Shown here: positions 47,701-58,864 of the stretch, in pieces
Numbering within the stretch: the first letter of the stretch is position 1
How the letters are laid out: every line of letters begins with the position of its first letter
Origin: Lates calcarifer
Taxonomy: Eukaryota > Chordata > Actinopteri > Centropomidae
Length of the DNA stretch: 64,000 bases
Direction of reading: 5' to 3'
Assembly: GCF_001640805.2 (NCBI RefSeq)
Contig: NC_066854.1
Coordinates: forward strand, 11,564,644 to 11,628,643
The notes under the pieces: model-generated
Told to the model about the DNA's origin: nothing
Seen by the model: only the letters and a program-made list of their open reading frames with translations
The model's database searches: none
Position numbers and translations under genes: made by a program

Positions 47701-50700
47701 GAAATGGTACATCATAGATTCATATAATAATAAAGGAAATTAGTGAGGATATATTGAAGTAATTTGTCAAAAAGACAGAAACTAAAGGGAAAAAAGTTAA
47801 TGATAACCAGATGTATCCGAGTTTGAATCCCACAATTAGAACTAGATTCTTTGAAGACCTGGTTTAAATAAATCATTGTATAGTGGAATACAGGATTCGA
47901 GGTAAAGAAATGAATCACAAAGTCTGCTAAGTCATAATTATGGTAATTAATTAAGTAATAGTAATAATTAAGTTTCTTATAATTATGAGGAAAAATGGTA
48001 TCTGTATGATAGAAGTTCATTTCTGCCACTAAGTAAAAATCATCAGATAGATATCATAATTGTGAGAAAAACATTTAAAAATGAACTTGGACTAAATTGG
48101 CTTCCATATGCCTTTACACAATGTATTAAATATATATACAATTTAAATATGTGTTTTCCAATGATTTATACACATAAAGAATATGTTTTACCTTCAGATT
48201 TGGCATGAACAAAGTAAAACCCCATCAAGATTCTAACAACAAGGTGTATCCAGTGCTAAAAATGTATTTATAAATGGGGTGTTGTCACTGATAATAGTTC
48301 AGTTGTCATCCCAGCTACTAAAGGATGTGTGTAAGTGTACTGCAGTGTGAAAATTATTGTCACAGGATGTGTTTAATTGCTTTTTGCAGTTAGAAAGCAG
48401 TTCTCAACTGAGGAGAATATAAATAGTCAGTGGTGTCAGTTTGAAAGAGAGTTTAACTGAGTTTAACTTTATAGGAAACATACATATTCGCTTTTGTGCC
48501 AAGAATTAGATGAGAAGATTGACATCAGTCTCATGCCTATACCCTAAATAGCTAGCAGACGATTAGCTTAGCATTACTCACAAAGTAACTGCATCCTGCA
48601 AATAAAAGTAGCATGCAACTCCCCATAAAACAGCAACTTTTTACATTTACGAATTAAACAGCTGACATAGATAGTATTGTTTTATTGATTAGTAAGCTTT
48701 ACTTTTTTATCTCTGGACATAGCCAAGCAATTTCGCCCTGCTTCTAGTCTTTATTGCAGCCTAACCAGAGAGTGGTATCGATTCTCTTATCTAAGTTTTG
48801 ACAAGAAAGCAAATTATAGTATATTTTAAAAAAATTCAAACAATGAATTTAAGGATTAAAAGACATTTAAGGGTTTTACAACTTTAGGCTCTAGAAAATA
48901 TGTGAATTAAAGCTAATAAATTGCTAAAATAATACAAATTTTAGAAGGTCAGTATAACCCGTAGGTTGTAGTCACTTTGGTAACAACATCAATATTTCAT
49001 AAACCACAAATTCCCTTCTTGCTGCTGTCCCTCCACGGGGAGTTCAGAGGTCATTCAGCTCTCTGTTGGGCCTAATTGCTAATATTATCATCAACCCGCT
49101 GTAAGGCATGTGACCAAGGTCACATTTGCCACAATACTGACGGAGCAGACTGTGGCATAAATTACCATATGCCAGCTCATGCAAAAGGTGATATTTTTAA
49201 TTCTGCCAGACGTCATCAACAGCTTGGTGAAGATACGTTGTGTCATGAGTGTGAAGAGACGTACTGTAGCACGTGCCGCTGAATGCACACACCTGACGTC
49301 TACACCACGTTAGCAAACAGGCAATGTCCTTGCCTTTGCCTCCTCTACAGGAGATATCGACGAAAACTCAAACTAAATGCTACCTGAGGAGATTTTATGT
49401 TTTATCAGCCTACATCACAACATCAGGCTGCAACATAGGATCTCCCAAAAGACCTGCACATTCACCCTTTGCTAAAAATAAAACTCTGGTGTCAGGTACT
49501 GTACATATACTTTTCCACCCACAAGAAGTGACGAATCAGAATTGAGTCAAATGCAAACTGTCTCTAAAGCAAGACATGTACAGAACCAGTTCACCAATTT
49601 TAGATCTTTATTTCTTTTTGTTGTTTTAGTCTCTTTAAGTGAACTGTCACTTTTGCCTACAAGTGACAGTTATGGCTGTTATGTTTATTATCTATTACAC
49701 CAATATCAGCCTAAACACTGGCACCATTAGCTAACATTTAACAACCATACTGGTTCTACTAGACCAAGTGAAGCTGTATCATCAAAACTCCTGAGTGTGC
49801 TGAACTGAGGAATGGTGCATTTTACTGCATATGAATTCAACTTTTCATTTCCAAGAATAAGAATAAGAATGTGGTATTTTTTCTTACAGTCTCAGTTGAA
49901 GGCATCAGACATCCACTGAGAGCAGTTTCTATGATTTCTGGCCACTGAAGGTCACATTTTTTTTGACAATCAGCGTTCTTGTCACATTTAGTTTTAACAA
50001 CAATGTGTGGCTGTCAGCAGCTTGAAATAACTTGATGTGTAAGCTTAGAGACTGACATTACAGTCAAAAGCAGTGGTGACAGTAAAGGGGCAGTATTACG
50101 TCTTAAGCTTTAAGAAATGCTCTCTGCTTCAAACTGAACACATTTTCACAACAATATACATCCCTCTCTGAAATCTCTGCATATGGCTCTCTTTAGCTGA
50201 GGATTTAAACTGTCTCACTGTGACTGCAAAGATTAATGTCAAAACTTGCAACCAGATGTTTTTTTTCCCATATAGTCTACTATGTAGTTCTGTGAAACAT
50301 GATTTAGCGAGAGGAAACAGATCATCATATATCTAGAAAACCGATAAAATCTAAAATCTTTTTCACCCTGTTTTGCTACAAAATGTATCAACTTCCTGCA
50401 TATTTTCAAGCCCATTATACCATTGTGATAATCAGTAATAGGGTATCATTACCAAATTAATAGCTGAAACCACCTTAACTGTGTGCAGAATGAAGTGGGC
50501 TAATTAGACTCAGGCTGAACTGTATTTTGGCCAGCCTGCATTCTTTGCTCTAATCTGAAATAATGAGGTCACTAATAAGGTTACACTCTCTGACTGCTCA
50601 GTGTGAGGCCGGCTGCCAAGGACGACCAGGGCAGCCCGGCAATTGAAGCAGGTTTGACGTCTGGCCTTACAGCAATTTTGTAGCCTGCTGCGATGTGAAT

Positions 50701-53700
50701 GCTGTAGCCCCATGCTGTGAGCAAAGCCCTGCAGGAGCCCCTGACCAGTGGTGTGCCTATCTAAAACTACTCGAATCGGCCACATATTACTCAGTGAAGT
50801 TTGCGTGTTAGGAGGAAATTGCCGGGCATAAGGAGGGCGGATGGATAAATGCAGGTTAATGCAGCATATGCTACTTAAGTCAGGAGTGAGTGGATAAAGG
50901 AGCAAACAAAGGAAAAACCTACAGGAGGTACATTACACTTCTCAATATGTCCCACTTTATAAATCACGTATCAGCACCAGTTTGCTGGAGAGTCCTCTAA
51001 ACAAGAGCTAAATCCAACCAAATGCCCTGATTTGAAAAAGATGTGCCGCTAATTATCATAAAGAATCACTATAGCTGAGCTTTAACAAAACTAGGAATGG
51101 TTGCTATGCCAACTCATCTGGTAACCAAGGAACTAATTAGCGATCATTCACTCATTTTCTTGGTTTTATATTTTTGTGCATGTATCTACTTTGAAGAAAG
51201 TTTTCATATGTAAACAATCCACAGTCACAACAAATGAACTGTATGGAAAAAATATCCTTAAAAATATAAAACATATCCACCTCTTACATCGCAACAAAAG
51301 CAAAGATTTGTAGCATGGTGCTCTACTTGATGTATTTGCTGGTGTTATTATTTTACACTGGTAGGGTGTGTAGGAGAGAGGTGGTTTGAAGGTGACTATG
51401 AATTGCTCAAAAGCAAACAGATGGTGCTTCTGTATTCAGACCAGCAGGACTACAACTACCTAATGTGCACAATATTGATCTTTTTCACAAGGAACAGTGA
51501 TAAGATGAGTCCAGGTAAAAGTCTTCATCTGTTACCACTGATCATGATCATGAAGGAGGACAACACTGTGACGTGGACTGTAAGACGCCCTGAAATACTC
51601 TGTACACGTTCAGTGTACAATGAAGAATTTTTTCACAGGCCCCCTGGGACCTAAATGTATTTCATCAGGGGGACAGAAAGTAGGGAAATGAGGCAGCAGC
51701 AGAGGCAGCCAGCTACAGTGAGGTGAGGAGGTTCAGTGGACATAAATACACTCTCACTGTAACCACTGCTTCTGCAGAAAAACAGCCACTGACAGATATT
51801 CCAATTACATATTACACTATTAAATTATTAATATTGTTAATATTGAGGTGAAGCTGATGGGGAAGGAAAGAAGAAAGAAAAAAGTGTTTTAAAAACTTTT
51901 CTCTAATCTTTGTTTTGTTAAATAAAATATTCAATAATCTATCTTCTTTATGTTATTGCTATTCAGTTGTTAGTTGTTTACTGTTAAGTAGAACTACCTG
52001 ATGAAACTGCTCACAACTCACAATGTGATTCACCTCGCTGTTTTTAATGCTGTGGCTGAATGGTGCAGTGTATGTACTGTAGTCTGTATGTATTCTTAGT
52101 CTTAAAATGAAGGTCAGTTTCTGCTGAAGGGTCTGGCTGCAGCCATTTAATGTGAGACTGCTTTCTTGCTAGCAGCCAAGAGTATTTTAAGGAGGTATTC
52201 ATCCTGAGTCATGAGTTTCTCAATCAAGAAATTTCCAAATAATTTCATTACTTCTTCAGCAATCTCTTGCCAGCATGAAAAAGGTAAAGGCCAAGCCCAA
52301 GAATACAAAGATAGGTGAGCCATGTTTTAAAACACTGTCTCCTCCACTCATCCTGTCCCTGATAACTCCTCTGAATGCACAAAATCATTTATGTTTTTCA
52401 CCCATGCACTGCTTTTTATGTGCACTTTCAATTTCCAATTTACATTTGGTCTCCCATCGTTTGTGGATTCTAAATTATACAATCTTATTGAACCCTCTTC
52501 TTCTGCCATTTAAATGGCATCTGAGAATGTCATCAGCTGTTTTGTTTTCAATATATAATATTCACATTTCTTTAGTGAATGGAATCATTTGCAGATTTTT
52601 TGGATATGTGGGTAGAAGTTCCAAATAATAAATTTGGGTGTAAACCCCAATTTCACTTTTTTGTGAGGGGTAAGGAGGGCCCACTTGGAAACCATTGTAA
52701 ACACAGTGCAGATACTGATCTGAACTGTCGTGAAGCATTAGTATTAAGTAGCAGAAAATGCAATTAGTCGAGTAAAGCACAAGTCCCTCAAAGTTGTAGT
52801 TGCAGTATTGGAGTAAATGTACTCTGGGAGGGATTTGCAGGAACACCATATGTTATATCTTGCACTTAAATAAACCAGTGCAGGGTCTGAGGGCTGAGAT
52901 AAGACTTTCTGCAAACTACATCACACCCTGCTGGATGTAGCCTTAAGGTAAGTGTGGGCGTCATCCGTTCCCATGATGCTTCATCCCTGACTGTCTGCAC
53001 TCTTATTGCTACATGGGACTTGTATAAGACGAGTCATCCTTCAATATCAATGTGCTGTTACTGAGTTGGATTGTCTTTGGCGATCAAACTAAGAACAAAT
53101 GTTATGAGTACTTTGGAAAATACATGAAATGGGCTCAGACTTATGAAACACTGAACGATTATGTCTCAACTTCAGGTACCAAGTAGAGTATAAAGCAATA
53201 GGGATTATATATTATATTGGAAAAACAACTCTAATACTTTTTAACCTGTCTTAACCTCTCTTCAGAACAGTGGGATCAGAGTTGAAATACAATAAATCTA
53301 CCAAAGCAGAGTGATCTTAAGGGATAGATCAGAGCAGCATTAAATACTGTATTAAGCTGAGCAGTAACATGACTTAGTAACACACACTGATACACACACA
53401 TATACAAACTCAGCTCCAATCCCTCTGCTGCCATCATCATGTGCGTCACAGTCCATCATGGAGGGGCTACATTGCCCGAAGTGACAGGACAAGAGCCTTT
53501 CAGGCTTGATAAAACTGCAACATGAAACCTTGTGGCAACACATCATCAAGTGCAGAATAGGATCTGTGTAGTCTTTATTCCACAGCTTTAATCTGAAATG
53601 ACAGGGAGGCTTCACTTAATTGTTCGTCTATTTCCAGGCCTATCAGTGCAGTGTGATGGTTCCCCTCGATATTTTTTTTTTTAAGTATGTGGACAGAAAA

Positions 53701-56700
53701 TCAACCGGGCATTATCCACGGGAAATGAGAACTTCATGTGACAGATTTGTGGCTGTTGAATGAGTTATGACTCACAGCTCGTCCGACAAATTCACGGGTA
53801 TTGGCTGAGTTATGATTCATGGTGCATTTGGCTCAAATTTGATCCCTTCCTCTAAAATATATACTGTATATACAGCCTGCATCTGGTCATATGTGCACAC
53901 AAGACTTCACTATACACAGCAGATTTGTCCTTGAGCAAGACTGAGTCCTCAAAAGCTGCTCAGGAGCAGCGACGACCTCTGACCTCTCTATTGAAGGGCC
54001 AGGCAGAAAGAGTATTTCATTGCAGGGATCAATGAAGTATCACATTATCCAGATTGCTCAGTGCAGTATCAGATTCTATCTGATTTGTCTGGTGCTGTGG
54101 TAAGCCACAGAAAAATCTCCATCAGTCAAAACCTGCAAGAGTTTCTTCAGCACTCATTAACTCTGTGAGTGGAAACATGACTCTCCAATCAACAATCCCC
54201 TTGTCAAGATAATTAATACAAAAATCAACACTTAATAGCAAGAAAATTGCTGCCCAGATTTGACCCCATGTTTAAAAATGAAGCCATCTCATGTCTGTAA
54301 TCAGCCTTGAACACAACAAAGTGCCAATGTTAATGAGCGCTGATTTTTCACTAACTATTATATTGAGTTGACAAGTGTTGACTGGAGTGTTGTTGATTCA
54401 CTCATAGTGCTGATATGGCTCTGAGGCGCCTCTTCAAAACTATTTAAAAGCGTTAAATTAAGTCTGATGGCTGCCACAGAGGACAGTTAATGGATTGGAA
54501 GGATTCGTGAAGGCACTCCTGGTCCTTGTCGACCCCCTTTAACGCTCTCGGTAACATATGGAGATTTGCTCTCTGAACCAACTGCAAGGCAAATTGGCTT
54601 CAACACGCAGGCGGCACACCTCGGAGGACCCTGCCCTTCTTAAGTGATTTACTCCCTTAAGCTTAGCTCTGCTGGTTCTGTAATTACAGGAAATTGAAAC
54701 AGACCTTCAGACGAGGAAACGGTCTGTCTGCTGGCTGTTTCTGCTGCTGGTGTTGTCATGCCATGTGGCGTGCATGTTAGCACTACAGCTTGATTAGCTC
54801 TGCACCCTGCATTTAAATGTCATCGAGAATGTACATGTTTGGCAAGTGCAGCCCTGGAGGAAAGTGAGAGCCAAAGAGAATTGGTTCCACAACCTACAAC
54901 GTTAAAAAAAAAATCCTTTTACATTTTGACTTGGTGCCTCTAGGTAAGCAATAGAAGCTCTCAGAAGCTACTGACATAAATCCTCTTGCAGGCTCAAAAA
55001 TCATCTATTGTAAGGCTGCTAATGACGATTATGTTCATAACGGTCTAACTGACTAAACGCTCATTCCACAACATGTAAGAAAACTGAAAAATGCCCAAGG
55101 CTGTGTCTTCAAATTGCTTGTTTTGTCCAACCAACATTCCAAAGAGGATATTCAGTTTATAATGATGTCTGAAATAAGCAGCAAATGTTTGATATTTTTG
55201 CTCTGTAAGTTTCTTACAACACATTCCTTAGACTGTCATCCATTCATTGTCTGTCAATCAGCTCAGTTAATTGAGTAATCAGTTCAGTTATACATGAGAG
55301 TGAACAACAGAGTCGTTTTTGATTGATTACCAGTCCTGTTTGTTTAGTACTTACTTGTTTGGTTGTTCTTAATCAGCATATTCATTATCCCTCTCATTAG
55401 CTTGCTTGGACGGGCACTTATTCATTCATTCACTTGCATACTCACTCAATATCAGACTGAGGGAGCCGGTGACAGAGTGAATATGAGTGAGTGAATAAGT
55501 AAGTGAATAAGTTAATGAGTGAGTGAGCAATTTAATGTTAAGTACACAAATCTATACACAACGTAGTGAACCATTTATTTTAAAAATGAGTGAGTGAGTG
55601 AATGAGTGAGTGGTGAGTGAGGCTGCTCCATGCTCCTCTTACTCATTTAGCAACAAGTGAATTGCAATTGTGAATGAGTGAATGAGTTAGTGAGTGAGTG
55701 AGTGTGTGACTTAATGAACTGAGTATCTGAATAAATACAGTGAGAAAACAGGATGGTAAGCAAATGAGCAATTAACCATTCACTCACTCACTCAGTGCTG
55801 ACTCACTCTTTCACGTGTTCATTCACTCCTTTATTTGCTTATTCACTCATTTATCAACTTGCTTACTTGTTAAAATGAATGAGTGAATCAGAATATGGGT
55901 GAATGAGTGAGTGAGTCAGTCTCTTACTTCTTCATGCACTCGTTTATTCACTTCAAGTTCATTTTCTCTTTCATTTACCAACATACAAAAGAAATGGGTG
56001 CGTGCATTAATGAGTGAGTGAGTGAATGAATCAGTGACTGCATATTAAAATGAGCCCATGATTATACCAGTGAATCAATGAAGAAAAATTAAATTGTAAG
56101 AATTTGTAAATGAGTGAGCGAGTGAATAAATGAATAAGTGAGTAAAGGAATGACTCACTTAACCTGAGAGCACTGGCATCTGTGAGCAACCTAATGGGTC
56201 ATTTTATGTGAGTGAATGAGTGAGTGAATAACTGAATGAGTGACTCATTAGTGATAATTAGTTGCAAATGAACAAGTGTGTTACAAAGTTAAAACTGAGT
56301 GAGACAATGAGGAAGCAATAACTCGATGAGTGCATGAAAATATGAATGAGTGAGTGAGTGAATGAATGAATAAGTTAATGATTTTAGAAAGTGAACAAGT
56401 GAATGACAGACATTTTATTCATTGCGTTGTAAATGAGTGCTATCCACCTGTCAACCACACCTGTCTTGCAGGTCACACCTCTCACCTCTTGCTCTTTTGG
56501 GCACTCTTCTTGTCCCTCTTGTTCATCACCACGGGGACACAGCTCGTGAGCTCGGTCCAGTCCGCGTGCAAACCGCAACTCCAGCCAGTGGAGAACCGGG
56601 AGAAGAGCCACGACTCGGCTTTCCCGGGCCGGTGGCAGGTGCATTTCCTCTGACCGGGCATACAGTCGCAGGGCTGCTCCAGCTGGATATTTTTGACCAG

Positions 56701-57027
56701 GTGCCGCCCAAACGTCGTCCCGCCAGTCTTCTGAATATGGAGGAACACCATCACATCGTCTCCTCGAATGTTGAAGTCGACGTGCCTGTCCAGGTCCCGC
56801 TCCGTGAAGTTAAATTTGGATGTAATTTTGGAGGGAAGGTCTTCGTCCGCCTCCGACTCCGTGTAAACTAACTCAAACCCTGACGAGTACCGCTGGAAAA
56901 GCCCTTTCTCGTCACTTCTGAAGTAGCAGTTGTTGCTATCCGCCGGGCACACATACTGGTAGCCGATCATCAGAAAGAGCACCGCCGCAATGGGAACGAA
57001 GATGAGTCTATTGAACTTCTCCTCCAT
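37968..57027 (-). CDS. hs6st3: Heparan-sulfate 6-O-sulfotransferase 3, two exons
   Basis: A Golgi type II membrane enzyme that transfers sulfate from PAPS to the 6-O position of glucosamine in heparan sulfate. Exons: 56486-57027 and 37968-38744 (complement), joined in phase 2 across a 17.7 kb intron; two exons with one huge intron is the known HS6ST3 structure. Visible: a short cytosolic tail, a TM anchor at about residues 8-23, the 5'-phosphosulfate loop HIQKTGGTTFG at 97-107 (exon 1), and the 3'-phosphate site LRDPVSRYLSEW (exon 2). The C-terminus TEDYSSQVVRW is nearly identical to that of human HS6ST3, and the linked oxgr1 supports this paralog. After discounting two surplus bases the coding length is 1317 nt, 438 residues (human about 471). 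The long acidic stem insert of the mammalian protein is absent. Confidence 0.92.
38030..38095. repeat. (TCC)n coding microsatellite in hs6st3
   Basis: An imperfect TCC/TCT array on the + strand, read on the - strand as GGA then GAG/GAA codons to give a run of about nine Gly followed by eight Glu. The change from Gly to Glu comes from a reading-phase shift within one repeat. Confidence 0.9.
38835..38962 (-). repeat. Short interspersed repeat copy, minus orientation
   Basis: The reverse complement has GTCTGACATTTTGGAAATTC, AGTGGC-like and GTGTCTGTATGCTATTATAA blocks, then AAGCTACAGTCAGCAGGCAG and TTAGCTTAGCATTAAAGAAA, matching the family order of 12088-12330. Confidence 0.6.
40299..40321. repeat. 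(AC)n microsatellite
   Basis: About 11 AC units within the hs6st3 intron. Confidence 0.95.
47285..48070. repeat. AT-rich zone with recurring palindromic motif
   Basis: CATAATTATG or close variants (TCATAATTATGA, ACTCATAATTATAAG, TAATTATGAC, CATAATTGTGAG) recur at least eight times over about 800 nt, mixed with TTTCTTGTAATTAA/TTTCTTATAATTAT blocks. It resembles internal minisatellite sequence seen in fish DNA. The element boundaries are not clear. Confidence 0.55.
48475..48830. repeat. Two short interspersed repeat fragments in opposite orientation
   Basis: A plus fragment at about 48480-48565 (TTAGATGAGAAGATTGACAT, then a TTAGCTTAGCAT block) faces a minus fragment at about 48745-48830. The reverse complement of the latter reads CTTTCTTGTCAAAACTTAGA followed by TAAGAGAATCGATACCACTC. 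Both belong to the 12088-12330 family and could pair as a long imperfect hairpin in the transcript. Confidence 0.5.
55430..56400. repeat. Degenerate tetranucleotide cluster (GAGT/GAAT) in both orientations
   Basis: About 1 kb is dominated by GAGTGAGTGAATGAGTGAG-type strings, interspersed with complementary TTCATTCACTCACTCA-type strings (for example near 55425-55450, 55780-55860 and 55930-55960). It begins roughly 80 nt from the hs6st3 exon 1 donor. It has no regular spacers or conserved direct repeats, so it is not a CRISPR array. Confidence 0.85.
56486..57027 (-). CDS. hs6st3: hs6st3 exon 1: membrane anchor, stem and PAPS-binding loop
   Basis: I choose the ATG at 57025-57027 because it sits in an ideal context (CCACCATGG) and gives MEEKFNRL, matching the MDE/MEE start of the HS6ST2/3 family. 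An in-frame ATG 72 nt upstream would add 24 residues with no family counterpart. The exon encodes 180 residues plus two bases and ends in AAGAG before GTGAGAGG. Downstream of the anchor are an acidic stem (TESEADED), a sequon NFT at 73-75, HIQKTGGTTFG, and a Cys-rich CDC...CTC segment ending HADWTELTSC. No frame breaks in this exon. Confidence 0.92.
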
Positions 57028-57520
57028 GGTGGAAAACTGTAAATCACGCCGTCGGCACAAACGGTAACGTGATGTCCGAGTCGTTTTCCTCTTCCCCACG
57101 TCTCATCCTGCACTTTCACTTCAGATACGCGGTGGTTCTGTCAGTTAAAACGCTGGAGTTCAAGTCCCACGAGCAGGTAAGAACATGTCCTGCAGGGCAG
57201 CTTTGACTGGCCTCGTCCTGCAGGAGAACAGGTCCACTTTATAAACTTGAACATTCAGTTATTTCCTAGAGGATTAAGACATCTTTTTCCCCTGAAATAC
57301 GTCAGACTAGTGGTTTAAGTCGCGTGCTAAAACACCTTTCGAAGCGTCAGCGCGAAAACGGAACATCCCCTCGTGAGGAGCGTTCGGGCTCGGCTGTCCT
57401 GCCAAAGCCAACTGCTGATCGGTATCTGAGCCAGGAGCACCAGCGACAAGCACGACAAAATTAACACAATAGCTTCCTGTCAAGACTTTCAAAATAAAAT
57501 CGTTTTCGTGAACATGCATT
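57028..57520 (-). promoter_or_regulatory. CpG-rich upstream region of hs6st3
   Basis: CpG dinucleotides are much denser here and across exon 1 than in the flanking AT-rich DNA (for example around 57318-57400). I see no TATA box at a typical distance from the start. A CpG-island promoter and 5'UTR is the simplest reading; the transcription start is not determined. Confidence 0.5.
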
Positions 57521-58842
57521 GATATTAGAGCAAAATAAGGAAATTGGACTGGCTTTATAGTTGGAGTGGCTACCTTGTTCAGTTTTAATCAGGAAAAATA
57601 ACCACTGATTTTGCCATGTGTATTCTCTCAAAATCATCAAGATTAATAATTATTAGACAAATTATTAGTATTATTATCAACTCTATATTGTCACAAGAAT
57701 GTACTGTTTTGTTACAATTTGTAGGTTCAGTCATCATTAATGTCCCTGTGTCCCTGTTGGAACCTTCCTATATCCTCCCTTGGTTCCAACCATCCCTCAT
57801 ATGCACTTGAAGGAGTGGGCTATAAATTCCCCTTGAGTCTGGGATCTCCAGCTTTCAGGCTACCGTTAAGCTAAAAACCACTCATCATTAGTCATACTCT
57901 GGTATATGATGGCCCACCAGGCCTGCTTAAAATGGACATATCAAAATTTCAGAAGTGTGTTAAAGACTGAACCATTAAGCAAATTTACTGAATATGAAAT
58001 ATCAACTGTTAAATGTTGCTAGTTCTCCATCTAATTAATCATAGTAATGAATCCCTACTTGATAAAGACCATCACCATAAGGCCTTAAACCATTAGAGGA
58101 TAACCAGTGTGTGTAATCAGCTGCAGTTGAAATCATCCTATCCACCTCAGGCTTGCTTTTATTTTGACGATGGAGCATCCCGCTGCCTGGTTTTACTTTG
58201 GGTGGTTTGACTCTACATCTGCGCCAGTCATCTGTCCCGGCTGCCTGGCCGGTGACGCAACCGCATCTCTAATCACACACACACAAACACACACGGGCAA
58301 TTTGAGTGGCCTAGAACAACTGGTGGCGGAAAATCACCAGAATTACAATAATGTAGGAAATATATGGGAACTTAAAGCGGAAATGACGTAAAGAATAGGG
58401 AATTTTAATAGTATTTTTGAATTATTATTCATAGTATTTGTTTTGTATTTTCTTGCAATTAATAGTGGTCGTTTGTGCTTATCATATAGTGACTTTAGCA
58501 TAACAAATTTAATGTCATATGTTAATTTAATAGGGTGTCATTTTAATATTGTTTTAATGATCCTATTACATTCATAAAGGGGCGCTGGTCTGTGGTATTT
58601 AATAGTGCGTCTGAGCACCAGTAGAGAGGACAGTGTGTTGATTTGTGATTGTAAGCATCTCTCCACAGTTTTGAAGTGTAACATATAGCCCGCTGTATGA
58701 CTGAAGTTTCCATCCAGGCAACAGGAAAGGGTTAAATCCTCAGGCGAGCGCGAGCCGAGTCATTTCAGCACCATGGACAGATTCCAACATGTCAAGTCAA
58801 TAATTGGTATCGTGCCTGAGAGAGTATGCCCGCGCGCACATG

Positions 58843-58864
58843 TGTGTGTGCGTGTGTGTGTGTG
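58843..58864. repeat. (TG)n microsatellite
   Basis: A TG run with a single CG interruption, preceded by a CGCGCGCAC segment. Confidence 0.9.

Larger units (their letters stand above)
38745..56485 (-). other. hs6st3 intron (17.7 kb)
   Basis: Contains a short interspersed repeat (38835-38962, -), a CA microsatellite (40299-40321), poly-T and poly-G runs, an AT-rich palindromic repeat zone (47285-48070), a repeat pair in opposite orientation (48475-48830), and a degenerate tetranucleotide cluster at its 5' end (55430-56400). Segments at about 49020-49300, 50540-50900 and 54420-54760 have more even base composition and few simple repeats and could be conserved noncoding sequence. No third exon is supported, since exons 1 and 2 join in phase. 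Confidence 0.75.

Noticed and set aside
49076..49282. A 68-residue frame rich in Cys and His, resembling a zinc-binding motif
   Set aside because: Cys spacing is not a known finger, there is no supporting exon context, and it lies inside the hs6st3 intron. Likely chance.
55430..56400. CRISPR-like alternation of repeats
   Set aside because: Tetranucleotide units with no constant repeat length or unique spacers, in a vertebrate intron.
56366..56871. Plus-strand open frames over hs6st3 exon 1
   Set aside because: They are antisense shadows of the sulfotransferase exon, whose minus-strand product is unmistakable.
57028..57099. In-frame upstream ATG extending hs6st3 by 24 residues
   Set aside because: The extension has no family counterpart and would move the anchor inward; the downstream ATG has an ideal context.
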